Part shown: one piece after another, positions 44,901-55,441 of the stretch
Layout of the letters: each line of letters begins with the position of its first letter
Position numbering within the stretch: the first letter of the stretch is position 1
Source of the DNA: Norana najaformis
Lineage: Eukaryota; Annelida; Clitellata; Crassiclitellata; Hormogastridae
Length of the DNA: 64,000 nucleotides
Assembly: GCA_964023275.1 (NCBI GenBank)
Contig: OZ029916.1
Location: forward strand, 21,753,889-21,817,888
Direction of reading: 5' to 3'
Notes under the pieces: model-generated
The model's input: only the letters and a program-made list of their open reading frames with translations
Told to the model about the DNA's origin: nothing
Database searches by the model: none
Program-made: the position numbers and the translations under genes

Positions 44901-47666
44901 TTTGTATGTTGGTTTTCAAGAAGTTTAGAATAAGGAAAAACGATTATGACATGGATCATTATGATACTGCTTTAAATAATATCTTATAAGCTAAGGTAAA
45001 GTTTTGTCAGCTTATTGACTTAAATCCTGGCACTCAAGAACTTTTGAAATGTATCTGCATAGTTTTTATTTTTATAAAGTTTTTATTCCATCTGGCTAAC
45101 ATTAGAATCTAATCTGATAAATTTTTAGGCCGACAAAAAGGCTCACCACAATGCACTGGAGCGGAAACGCCGAGATCACATCAAGGAAAGTTTTGCCGGT
45201 CTTCGTGCCTGTCTACCAACAACTAAGCAGGAGAAGGTAAGAACAGTTTTAAAGAACACAAGCCTGGCATATGATTTTTTGGGCATCACTGTTTGTTTTT
45301 TTGGATCATTTGTTAAACAGATTAATGCAAGTAAAGTGATGCAAGCAGTGTAACCAGAATGGTGGAATAAAAATTTTATAAGATGGGGTAATACAGTAAC
45401 AGTTTTACAACAACTTTTTAAGGACCTTTCAGTTTTATGTGCAAATGTTGTTTTGAAGAATGTAATGGTATTAGTGTGTTAGTGATCTGTAAAAAAAAAT
45501 AATGATGGTGTACTGCCAGAGAATGTAGTAGATGCAATCTCTTGAAGCCAGGCATGAATCTGAATTACATAAACAACTGACCTCCAATCTAACATTCGTC
45601 TCCAGTGATTTTAGAAAACATTATGACAGAGCTGCAAGCCTGCTTTGGTAGAGGCCATTCAACAGAGATGACAGCATGAGGGGACCTGTCGGTTATGGTT
45701 CCTCACTCCTGTAAAGCGATTCAGATGCACTGTGCTTTTATTCTGGGACAATCTCTTCCACAAAAAATTAGGAGTTTACTGCCAGAAATGGCTATGGAAA
45801 CATTTTCAGCTTATTGTAAGCGGCATCTTTTTAATTCTTTTAGATAGCCTGTTTCAATACCTTTGAGAGCTTCTTAAAAATACTACATTCAGTTTGCATA
45901 AATGTCCTGAGAGAGAGACAGAGACAGACAGACAGACAGCTTTGTAGATACTATCTGAATGTTACAGTAATATATATTGTCCTCATGGCATCAAAGACTG
46001 AACTTTGCTACCACACCCTGTTGTGTTTTTTATCTACTTTGGATGACTTTTGATAAATTTTGTTATCTGTTACACAGAGAGGCCCCAACAGAATTGGCAA
46101 GAGTGGTCCATGCCACTTTCAGATTCTGAGATTGTTTGGCCCCAGTTATACTGATATTTGGGAGGGAATTACATGCTGAAAGTAAAATTCTGAGGCTTCT
46201 TGGAAGTTGTTGTCTGGGTCTTAATGGCCCTTATGGAACTGTCTGATTGCGCCTCTCCACAAATACAAAAGTCACTTTCAAACACTGATTTTGTTCACAG
46301 GAGATTTTTCCAGAAATGCCTGAGGTATCAAGTGATGGTTATGCAGATGTCACAAAACCAGGTAATAGAGGCCAGAACAGAAAGAAAAAGACGGGTCCAA
46401 AAAATGATTGTGAAGAGAAAATGGTAGGTTTATCCTATGTCTAAATTTCAACTATCTAACAGATAAAAAGAGTTTAAAGCTTAGGGGCTGCAAAGGTTGG
46501 TTTGTGGTATTTTAAAACGATTCAGTAGCCATACTTCCTTTAGAGTGCACGTATGAGAGATAGTGTAAGTTGATTGCTGAAAAATTCCATATATGTACAT
46601 GTATCTGTTACTTTTACAAAACTTTCAAAGGAAATTATAAATGTAGTGAATATTGGTTTTGTATGCTTGGTAGGCCTCTCGAGCTCAGATCTTGAAACAG
46701 GCGACCGACTACATACAACAGATGACATCCAAAAATGTATCAGTTCAGAAAGATATTGAAAACATCAGGAAACAGAATCAATACCTGCGGCAGCAAGGCA
46801 AGTGTTACAGTTGCTCAAGCGAGTTTTATACACATATTTTTAAGATGGTCGTGATTAGAATGACATTTTGGAGTTTGAATGCACATGTTTCCTGTTGTGT
46901 GCCATTTGTTAATAGCTTGAGTTAGAAATGCATACTGAGGAGATCAATGTATTAAATTAGGTGATTGACTTTAGGAAGACTGGTAGGAAATTGCTTTTTT
47001 TGCTTAGTGCTGTTTCTGCTAAAGTAATGCACAGGGGCCAAAATTGAATTTCAGAAACCTCTGTCCTGTGTCGTAAGATTAGTTCATGAAGGACTAGCAG
47101 CCTTTTTATGTTCATAAATTAATTTCTTTGTACAGTCTATCAAATGGCCTTTTGGAGTAATCTAAAACTGTCTTCACATTTACTGGTATTCATTACTGTG
47201 CTAGTCTTATCTAACTTCTGTAGCACTGTTGTATTAGTCCAACAGGCATTAATCAATGGTAGCTTTTAAATTAATCAATTTATGTGTTGAAACCCAAGGT
47301 AAGGCTGGTTGCAGTCCACAGAAACACGGCAGCCTATGGGGAAATGCACTATTACTGTTACCCTTTGTATTAGTGCTGTTGTTACAAATTATGAAATGCC
47401 AAAGTTAGTAAAATGAAAATGCAGATACATAAGTTAATATGTCCACTGTAAGAGACCATTAACTCAGTTGCTTATTGTTTTGTCTGTTTTTTTTGTCAGC
47501 AGTGCAGACTGCAGAGAGATCAAAAGCTGCTGGGTATTCAATGACAAACTCGTTTCACGTGATGTCCGACAGCAACAATGGTTACACAGGACATTCAGAT
47601 TCAGATGACAGCTCTGATATGGACACTCCGGCAAAAAAGCCAAAGAAGCTAAAGACAGGCAAATAA
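41917..47666 (+). CDS. max: MAX bHLH-leucine-zipper protein, whole spliced gene
   Basis: Nuclear partner of MYC, MXD/MNT and MGA proteins that binds E-boxes as a dimer. Exons 41917-41973, 42077-42124, 45129-45236, 46674-46797 and 47503-47666 join to 166 codons plus TAA; human MAX is 160 aa. Domains: acidic N-terminus ([19 protein letters not shown]), basic region and helix 1 ([20 protein letters not shown]), loop (LPTTKQEK), helix 2 and zipper ([17 protein letters not shown] and following), then a Ser/Asp-rich tail ending in a lysine-rich [12 protein letters not shown]. The basic-region H, E and R residues that contact CACGTG are intact. Exon 2 (phase 0-0) matches the alternatively spliced exon of vertebrate MAX. 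Intron 4 has a GC donor. A possible extra exon lies at 46301-46423. Confidence 0.96.
42077..42124 (+). CDS. max: MAX coding exon 2 (skippable, phase 0-0)
   Basis: Sixteen codons, [16 protein letters not shown], between TTTTTAG and GTGAGT. It sits where vertebrate MAX carries the alternative nine-residue insert and can be removed without changing frame. Confidence 0.85.
42982..43094 (+). mobile_element. LINE family-B 3'-end fragment
   Basis: CACCACTCACTGTAGCTGCC through TTTTGACTGAGCGCCTGTG. Almost identical to 43526-43640. Confidence 0.75.
43385..43705 (+). mobile_element. Two adjoining family-B LINE 3' ends
   Basis: The first (43385-43492) runs from CTATTGGTTTTGTTTTGACT to ATGATTATGATTACTC. 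The second (43503-43705) runs from ATTCCAAACACCACTCACTG to a decayed GATTTTGATAA tail. A TTTTGACTGAGCG motif is duplicated inside the second. Confidence 0.75.
45129..45236 (+). CDS. max: MAX coding exon 3 (basic region and helix 1)
   Basis: Thirty-six codons, [20 protein letters not shown] then [16 protein letters not shown]. Phase 0 at both ends, donor GTAAGA. DNA-contact residues His, Glu and Arg of HNALERKRR are present. Confidence 0.97.
45545..45850 (+). mobile_element. Possible LINE C-terminal remnant in MAX intron 3
   Basis: The end reads [20 protein letters not shown] and [13 protein letters not shown] before a stop, resembling 'LWNSLPxxIR...FKxxLKTxLF'. The upstream part is frame-broken. 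Confidence 0.45.
45905..45941. repeat. (GA)n/(GACA)n microsatellite
   Basis: GAGAGAGACAGAGACAGACA-type run in MAX intron 3. Confidence 0.85.
46301..46423 (+). CDS. max: Candidate MAX cassette exon inserting 41 residues in the HLH loop
   Basis: Bounded by TTTTGTTCACAG and the donor ATG|GTAGGT. It is exactly 123 bp and open in the MAX reading phase with no stop. It would encode [20 protein letters not shown], then [20 protein letters not shown] and M, between LPTTKQEK and ASRAQILK, i.e. inside the loop joining helix 1 and helix 2. The amino-acid make-up (acidic, then lysine-rich) suits a flexible insert. It is not present in vertebrate MAX that I know of. It could be an alternative exon or a chance pseudo-exon. 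Confidence 0.45.
46674..46797 (+). CDS. max: MAX coding exon 4 (helix 2 and leucine zipper)
   Basis: [41 protein letters not shown] and one base of the next codon. The 3' boundary is CAAG|GCAAGT, a GC donor; the nearby GT two bases on gives the wrong phase for exon 5. Confidence 0.95.
47503..47666 (+). CDS. max: MAX coding exon 5 (C-terminal tail)
   Basis: Completes Val, then encodes [20 protein letters not shown], a Ser/Asp-rich run, and [12 protein letters not shown] before TAA (47664-47666). The acceptor is the tandem CAGCAG. Using the first AG would start the exon at 47500 and add one Ala. Confidence 0.94.
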
Positions 47667-47769
47667 TTGGAACTGTGCCAATCATATTGTCTGCGGTCTT
47701 GGACTGTGTTATTGCCGTCGTCATCGATCACTGGAACATTGTGTGACTCATGTGGGTTGCATTCCGAAC

Positions 47770-47775
47770 AATAAA
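47770..47775 (+). terminator. First candidate polyadenylation signal of MAX
   Basis: AATAAA, 104 bases after the stop codon. Confidence 0.55.
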
Positions 47776-48030
47776 CTTGCTGAAGCAGTCTTTATCTGCT
47801 TTTGTATGAGCGTATTTTTTGTCATCTCTTTGAGTCTGCCACATCACAGTCTTGTACAGGTGGCAGCTTGCTGTGGCCAACACAGTGCAGGGACTTCTTG
47901 TGATGCTCTAAAGCAGCATTTTTATTCTAGTAAAGTTTTTATCACAACTTGTTTGTGGTGTCATTTTTAAAATTGTGAAAGTGAGAGAATCTGATATTGG
48001 TTGGAATGAAAAAAATGTTTGTATGAGTTG

Positions 48031-48036
48031 AATAAA
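48031..48036 (+). terminator. Second candidate polyadenylation signal of MAX
   Basis: AATAAA, 365 bases after the stop codon. Alternative 3' ends are possible. Confidence 0.4.
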
Positions 48037-48133
48037 TAGTTGAATCAGAAGTGAATTTGAGAAACTAAATGTGAGGAAAGAAACAAAAACTGGTAAGTTA
48101 GTTATGATAAATGAAGATAATGACTGTGACGAA

Positions 48134-48751
48134 TTATGGGAAATGATTTTCTAAAGGTATGTGGTAGTCTGGCCTCTTCTGGATAATGGCACAATGTTGC
48201 CAACAGTTCTTGGCAATGCACCTTTTACCACATACCTTTGGACTGGCATGAGTCACACACATTGGTTTGATCCATGCCTCTTGTTGCTGTAGTCTGTGAA
48301 AGGCATGTTCCACATCAGATGTAATTATACCCAAAGCGACAGGAGGGTCTAAATGGAGGTATTCACTGGTTGGGTGCAGATGAGGCCGTCCGCTGTAAGA
48401 GTAGTGGACTGGTGGAGTGGGGTCTGGGCTGGTCTTGTGGGTGGATATCGGCCGGTGCAGCAAATAGGGTGGGAGGGCCTGACCAGCGAGACATCGACCC
48501 TGGTGGGAGAGAGTATAAACCCAAGTGTTCCTTAAACTGTGGCTTGGGGGTGCAGTGGAAGCTGCAACGGTTTCTACACCAAAGTTGTTGTTGGAAGGGA
48601 AAACAATAGGTGGCTCAACCCACTGTCCCATGGAAAGCTTAGCCGTTGGAGCATCAATCCTAGTTGTCCCTGAACTATAGTTGCAGGACCCAGTGGGGTG
48701 ATGGTGGTTTCTACAACCAAGTTGTTGGGTGGAAATACTCGGTGGTCTCAA
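48134..48751 (-). CDS. Uncertain 205-codon frame with an internal tandem duplication
   Basis: The second-longest uninterrupted frame in the window after PROX exon 1. The product is rich in Pro, His, Ser and Thr and has no motif I recognise. The underlying DNA holds a diverged tandem duplication of about 132 bp (GGTGGCTC at 48609 and GGTGGTCTC at 48741 end equivalent units, each preceded by TTTCTACA.CCAA.GTTGTTG). Both units are read in the same frame, which is compatible with a repeated coding unit but also with a non-coding repeat. It lies on the opposite strand, beyond the MAX 3' end. Confidence 0.25.
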   Translation of the reverse strand: MRPPSISTQQLGCRNHHHPTGSCNYSSGTTRIDAPTAKLSMGQWVEPPIVFPSNNNFGVETVAASTAPPSHSLRNTWVYTLSHQGRCLAGQALPPYLLHRPISTHKTSPDPTPPVHYSYSGRPHLHPTSEYLHLDPPVALGIITSDVEHAFHRLQQQEAWIKPMCVTHASPKVCGKRCIAKNCWQHCAIIQKRPDYHIPLENHFP

Positions 48752-51194
48752 ACTCTCTTTTTACATCCACTACTTTCCTGCCCAGTAACTAGTTCTGTAA
48801 GTAATTTCTTTTGAAAAGTAACTATCCAACACTGTCAGAGCATCAAGTAAAATGGACAATTCAATGTTAACCTATGCAAGCTGTATGAAAATATTTTCCA
48901 GTTATTGGACTGCTGTAGGTGGGTTTGTGCTCCAGCCACCGAACTATGCAATCACAGAATCGTGACTCTGAGGATCAGATTTAATTCGTGGGTGTAGGAA
49001 TTAAGAAGTGCTTTATTTAGCTATACCTGCACTTCTTTCAATATCAGGAAATTAAAGCAAATGCAAATTAGCAACTGGAAATTAAGCCACTCACTGGTTA
49101 TACGGCTCGACATCAAATTGTAGTTTTGTATAAACACAAGAGTTTGAATCACAGAATGCAGTGGTGTCAGAATCAGTGAACAAATTTCTGAAGATACATT
49201 TTTCAAATATTACTTTATTTTTTTCAGTTGGCAGACAGCAGCGTTTTACATGCCACATACTATTTGTCTATACAGAAAACCACCAGAATAGAAAACCTAC
49301 AAAAGTACATACAAATATCTGTTGTTATAGTTAGAAAGCTTGTCTTACACTGAAAGTTGTATTCTGTAAAACTGAAAGTCTTATGCCACAGAAACGAGAC
49401 AATACAGATTGAAATAAATTCAAGAGATCTAGTACTGATAATGATTTGAAATGAACTCAAATAAATGAATATTGGCAATGAAGTGATAAAGCAAAAGTCA
49501 TCAGCAAACATTAATAAAAGAATCTGATAAAATTTTACCAATTCAGAAATTTTCTGCAAACTGGACAATAATGCTGAGCTAAACCAGAACACAAAGTTTT
49601 AAACCATTCTGATAAATTCAAAACCAGTTATAAACAGTTCGCCAGTTTCTTGTATCAAGTATACTATTTTGTAGATTACTGCAAGCAACAAAATGCAATG
49701 AGGCAAATGCTACTAATAAAAACATGCCAAAATATCTCATTCAACGCCTATACACTGCTATGACGTGGGTAAATGCATACCTTTTTTTATAACCTTCTAC
49801 ATTTTCTAGTCATTCATAAAGAAAACCGTCTTAAAACAAACATCAAAAGATATTTCAATAGGACAAATAAATATTCCAATAAAATAAAAAATGTAGTAAT
49901 AGCCTCAATAATAGCCTCAATAGCAGCCGAGTGCATGGCTGCTGCAAATCATGGTCTAAATCGTGAGGCATTTTGTTAGTCTAATGACAAACATCTTGAG
50001 TAAGAATCTGGTTGTTGAGAAGGCTCCCATCCATAAAACTAAGGTTTACAGATACATACTTTAATTCTGACAACGACATTAAAATGTGATGAAAGTTTTA
50101 CTGAAGTGGTCCAAGTGAAGGAATAAGTATGCACACTGTATACATCAAATGCAATGCTGATTGTACAAAATGCAAGATAATGTAAACTGCAAATAAGTAA
50201 GTACGAAAAGCGACAACAGCGAAAATGGGATCCCAGTTGACCATGCAGATATCACCTTGGAGTGGAATGTTGTTGGTCTGTAGTATAGATTGATCAGAAC
50301 TATGGAAATGAAGAGCTCTACCAACAGACTCACTGATGTGGTGGTGGGTGGTGCCACATGGAAGACATAAAACAAAGTTGATTTGGATTAAAGAGAATAA
50401 CGGATGGTTAGATAGTTGACACATTTTGTCTACATTCTATTTTTCCCCATCTGACAAACCACTTAAGCTAGACAGGTAAAACTGGATGCAAAATCTGAAA
50501 TAACTTTAATTTACCCAAACCAATTTCTAAATTTAATAATTTTTACTTAAAAGCCCAAAGTTTTTCTGTATAATGGCAACATTTTCACAAGCACTTGATT
50601 GTCTCAACTAATGACAAAATACAATGCTTCTGTCAATATGATTAGCAATTTCACCACAACTATGTTGTGTTGCTTTAAACACTGAATTACCTAAACCACA
50701 TCAACATGGGATCCAAATTTGTTTTTTTTTGGCACACAGGCCAGAAAAATTGGAACGCGATCTGCTAGCGAACAAGATGTTATCAAAGTAAAATAGAATA
50801 ATAATAATAACACAGATACAAAGCTGTCAGTGACCAAAATATTCACTTGTAACTGCTGCACTGTACTTCTCAGACTGCAAGCCTTTAGAAGAACCTCTGC
50901 TTGGGTCTGATCGGTCGTCCTCTTCGACAACTTGTCTGAAATGTCAAATCCTAAAACACCAGCACTGCTCAGTTTTGATCTGAACATCATCATCAGAAGA
51001 GCAGCCATCTGAGATAATCCCGAGAGGCAGGCACGGGTATGATCAAAGTGTCAGCGACTTCATGTTTCATAGCCTTGGCATATGAACGGAAAACCAGTCC
51101 TCTCATTTACCATAAGATCTTCCCACTGACAGCATACTCATTTTGTAGACGATCTCACTAGGTCAAAACAAGTGAAGCAGGAAACTCAAACATC

Positions 51195-51265
51195 TATCTG
51201 ACCTGGTGGGGATTTGAACCCCAACTTCTGGGTTGAAAGCTGTTACATGTTCCCATCAAAGTCAA
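51195..51265 (-). repeat. tRNA-like / SINE-like remnant
   Basis: The minus strand has a good T-arm with box B (GGGGTTCAAATCCCC) preceded by a Glu-like anticodon loop word (CTTTCAA). No matching D-arm or acceptor stem folds. A degraded tRNA or SINE head is the likeliest reading. Confidence 0.3.
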
Positions 51266-52934
51266 TATAACTCTGAGATGCAGACTGTGGAATTTTTTGC
51301 TTCAGCAGTCTAACAGTAATTTCCTGTAGGTTGTCTGGGTAAAATGAAAAGAATAGTTGTTCCACCAGTACAAAGCTCTTGAACTGAAGAATATTTATGA
51401 AGAAGTTCCCATTCATTTCTTAAATTATTGATATCTTTGGCACATTGGGTTATCTTGTTCGGTGATAACTAAAAGACCTGGAACTATAGTACTGCTTCCT
51501 TTCGAGCAATGATATTCTTACTAGATTCAATCAAATTTACCACAGTCTTACCCCAAGTAAAATTACTGGTCGGCTGTCTGTTTAAACCAGGCTGGTAGAC
51601 AGAGAGATTTCCATGCTGAAAATGACATACTGAACTTAGCTAATAAAAAGCTGGGGTGAACAGTCCAAAACATTTAGCCATGCAAATGAAAAACTAACCA
51701 TCATTTTGTAAACATTGAGTTATGATATAAATTGCATAGGTAGGCCTCTACACAAACTTCTTTTAAAATAAAAATATTAATAACAGAACTTGACTTAAAA
51801 GAAATATGTTTGTGACCAAAATCATTTTTGTTATAAATTATTAGAAATTAGATTATTACCCATTTGCACAACTGTCATTATAACAAGTCGGCTTCAAGAG
51901 ACTAGAGCTCTTTTCAGTTGACTGTTAAACAACTGCATTTTGACCTGTACATTATGAAAAACACATACTGGTAACAGCTTCCTAAACCAGAAAATGACAT
52001 GGTATTAACAAGGCAGTTAAGAAAAGTGAGATGTTTAGAAGAGGCTTGTGGTCCTAGTCAAAAGTCAAACAATAAGATTCATGCAAAACATTAGAATTTT
52101 TCGACAACAGTGGCAACGCATAGACAACCTATGACGACATCTCAAAGTAAGAACAGAGGACTAGAAATGTTTTGAAACTTAAACTGCTTGCACTGCATGT
52201 TGCAACACTCATTGCACTCACTGAATAACAAGATCACTAATTAGTCAAAAGGAAGTTCTTCACAAAGCCATCGCTTAACACCAACTATTGCACTTCATCT
52301 GCACGTTGATAAGCATCACATGTAGATTAATTGACAGTACAATAGCCAAACAATTGTTCCTAACTTCTACAAAATTAACACTACATGTAAACTACAACAT
52401 TAACTGAACTTGAAAGATATGCTCATTACGGCAGTTTAGATGAAAATACTAAGAAACTGCACATTCAACATGTTGTGCCAGCTGCTATCAACATCTTACA
52501 TATCACCTAACAATGTTAATTTCCACTATCACCAGCATGACACTGGACTCTTACTCTGAAAAACAATCACTGTATCACCATAAATGATCACTTTAACACG
52601 AATCAATACAAACCAATCCAAGTAACAGTGACTAACACTACTACCTAGTAACTGTTATTCTTTTTCAGAATAAAAATGATCATCATATGATCAAGCAACT
52701 GATTGTTACATTATCAAAGTAATAGTGTCTTTTACAACATGATGCTTACAGCACAAAAATTGTTGGAGTGAAAGTAAAAACATACAATTAACAAATGAAG
52801 CTGTGCTTCAAATCTGCAGTGGGAATGTCAACCCACATTAAAATAACACTACTATAGTAGCTAGACACTGTTATATTTTTATCACTACTACAGACTGATG
52901 AGTTGTGGTCACATAAGAAATACAGATGTAAAAG

Positions 52935-53075
52935 CAATGATAATAGTAATAATAATAAATAAAAAAATAACAATAACAATACTAAATGATAATAATAATG
53001 ATAGTAATAATAATAATTTGTACCTTGGGCACAAATAATAATAATATTATTATTAGTAGTAGTAACAGCAATAAT
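52935..53075. repeat. (AAT)n / (ATA)n tract
   Basis: Runs of AAT, AGT and ATT triplets with short interruptions. Confidence 0.85.
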
Positions 53076-53107
53076 AAAACTGAGGTGGTGTAGGTTGCAG
53101 TGGGTAT

Positions 53108-53674
53108 TTACTTGGGGCCTGATCTCTGCTGCCCCACAAATGTTGATGTGGAGACGTGGTTGGCCCAGATGGTCACGATAGGCTTCTTTGCAATTTCTCC
53201 AAGGGGCACCCCACTAGCCACCATATCATAAATGACGTCAGATGGCAGTCGCTCCAGAGTGCAGAAGTTCTGATCACAAAGGAGCCCACAGATCTTCTGC
53301 AGGCTGATTTCAAATGCCCTGACTGTCCACCATTAATCCCGTGGACATCTGGTAAACACACGCCGCTTCTTACCTGTCACAGACTGCAATTCCAGAGTAT
53401 CCACAGCTGAGCAGGCTGCAATGCAGAAGTCTGCTAAATATTCCTTGCTGCCTAAAACTCACATATTTGTCCCTACTGCCCTTGAACTCTTAGCCCTATA
53501 AATGCCAAGGTATGGAATTTGTCTAAGGGGGATCGATCCAAGGTTCAGTTTCTTTTCCAACGCCTCTCCATCTGTGTCCCGCGCCATAATGCCACTGCCC
53601 TCAGAGGCACCTTTCCAGATTTCCTCCAAAACGGGGACGAGGCCTACTTCTCCAGAGATCTGCTTTCCATACAT
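53108..53674 (-). pseudogene. Protein-like frame broken by two stops
   Basis: One minus-strand frame runs for 189 codons with internal stops at 53459-53461 and 53333-53335. The last part is strikingly protein-like: EISLQKICGLLCDQNFCTLE, RLPSDVIYDMVASGVPLGEI and AKKPIVTIWANHVSTSTFVG, then stop. The first part reads GEVGLVPVLEEIWKGASEGS. SLQKICGLLC followed by LPSD has the look of a BC-box/Cul-box (SOCS-type), but this is only a resemblance. A 51-bp in-frame segment with a GTAAGA start and an ACAG end removes the second stop, which is too short to trust as an intron. Pseudogene, retro-copy or unknown terminal exon. Confidence 0.3.
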
Positions 53675-53904
53675 TTAACAATAACCACATCCATACCCCT
53701 TAACACAATTTTTCATTTCTGACAGATTATTCCTACTACTGATAAAAAATACTATCTGAATCTCTTCCAACACTATTACAATTTTGCACTTAAATGCCGT
53801 TGCCTTTCATTGCACTCTTGCAGTGCCTGAACTTGATGAGCTGTACCCTTTCCATATAATAATTCATTTTCTCCAGACAATTTTAAAAAACAAGAGATCA
53901 TATC

Positions 53905-53990
53905 TACCCCCCATTAAAAAATAATAAATAAATAAAAATAATAGCAACAACAACAATAACAACAATATATTTAACAGCGAATAATAATAA
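53905..53990. repeat. AT-rich (AAT/ACA)n tract
   Basis: AATAAATAAATAAAAATAAT and CAACAACAATAAC runs. Confidence 0.8.
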
Positions 53991-55012
53991 GAATGTTAGA
54001 TTTAAAAAAATATAATATATGCAAATGATTTTATAGACTTTTGCACTAATTTAACTAGTTCTATCACATTTACAGCATTTGATATTTGCCTCTGCCTTAA
54101 TATATCTATATTATGAATCACTGTGAAAAAACAAAGGTAAGTACTTGTGGTTACCTGGGTACAGAGTTAGCCTTTGATAAGATGAAACACAATCAGTGTC
54201 GTATTTGATCCCAGTGTAGTCAAAATGAGACAGGAAATGAAAAGCAAACTTTAAAAGAAAATTCCACACCTCAATGAATTTGTTCTTAGACCGAGTAAGC
54301 TGTCAAAAGAGCTTGGTGTAAAACAATGATAAATACAGTGAACAAAGATACAAATTACTTTGAAAAATCACAAAATTATGTGTAAATTCGTCCTATGTGT
54401 TGTCAAAAACAAGCAAACCAGTGTCTAGAGCAAACTTAAACATAACGATACAGTAATGAAATTAGGTAAACATTAGCCTTAACCTAGTGACGACCATGCT
54501 ATTCATTGTAGACATTCTGAAAGATCAAGTAAATTGTAATATTTCAATCATATTAAAAACTTAAGTCTGTAAATTGATTTCAATAGAAAAGGGTCCATGT
54601 ATCAAAGTAGCAGTTGTAGTTTGAGAAATTTGTTACCAATACCTATGAAAAAAGATGTTACCTGTTATATGTTACCTCTAAAAACTTGACCTCAGATCAA
54701 TTACAATATGAGATCAAAGCACAGATAGGCCTTGATGACCAGCTTTCTTAGCTACATGAGGCCACAACAGTTGAGGACATGTACGAATGTGCATAATGGC
54801 AGACCAGGCTATAATAACGGCAAACATGAAGGCTCAAAGGTCATCACATCTGATAAATAACACATATCTTTCTACTCATTCATCACAGACTACAGCAGAA
54901 AAATATTCAATCCACTAAATTCTTGTGTCATGTGGAAGGAACTATCAGTCCATGGCAACAAATCATTTGTCAACAACTTGAAGAAAAGTGCTCTACAGCG
55001 TGTAGAACTGCT

Positions 55013-55441
55013 TTACCCTGATTCCTGATTATCCTCATCCTCTGTTGCTTTTCTATTTCCCTCCTCTTCAGTACCATTTGCACTTTCACCAGCAAGGCCG
55101 TCTGGCACATCACGACAACGTCTGGCACGGTGACTATTTCCCAGCAGTGACTCTGATTCATTCGCTCCTTGATCTCCTTGGGTAAAGCGATTGCCTGGAA
55201 AATCATCAGTTTCACTGTTCTCTTTACTTCTGCCACAAGGTTCCTTGCTTGAGGTGTCGACTGATTCCATGTTGATGACATCCGATTCAGTCACAGGGCA
55301 ACTAGTAACCTGATCAGGTGACAAGTTACTGCCGAGCAGCTTGTTTGGCAACTTGCCAGCTACACTGCCTGCACTGGAGACTGCAACCTCCAAGCCAGCA
55401 GCTTTGTTCTTCTCAGTGGACAACGATGCTTCAACAGCATG
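55013..55441 (-). CDS. Receptor last coding exon (cytoplasmic tail)
   Basis: 142 codons starting HAVEASLSTEKNKAAGLEVA and ending ATEDEDNQESG, then TAA at 55013-55015. Acidic, Ser/Asn-rich, with no recognised P-motif or kinase. Acceptor AAATTTTAG. Confidence 0.85.
   Translation of the reverse strand, partial: HAVEASLSTEKNKAAGLEVAVSSAGSVAGKLPNKLLGSNLSPDQVTSCPVTESDVINMESVDTSSKEPCGRSKENSETDDFPGNRFTQGDQGANESESLLGNSHRARRCRDVPDGLAGESANGTEEEGNRKATEDEDNQESG

Larger units (their letters stand above)
42125..45128 (+). other. MAX intron 2 (3.0 kb)
   Basis: Contains three family-B LINE 3'-end fragments (42982-43094, 43385-43492, 43503-43705). From 43710 to 45128 there is nothing I recognise. Confidence 0.75.
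48760..53100. other. Intergenic, almost featureless
   Basis: AT-rich unique sequence. Only a possible tRNA-like word at 51195-51265 and AAT/ATA trinucleotide runs at 52935-53075 stand out. Frames at 49260-49592, 50098-50424 and 50691-51008 have no recognisable family. Confidence 0.55.

Noticed and set aside
46301-46361. Shorter MAX exon ending at CCAG|GTAATA
   Set aside because: 61 bp would break the frame into helix 2, so the 123-bp version is preferred.
46798-46803. GT donor (GGCAA|GTGTTA) for MAX exon 4
   Set aside because: It leaves two bases and no acceptor gives the compensating single base; the tail would be read out of frame.
51195-51265. Functional tRNA gene
   Set aside because: Good T-arm only; D-arm and acceptor stem cannot be paired.
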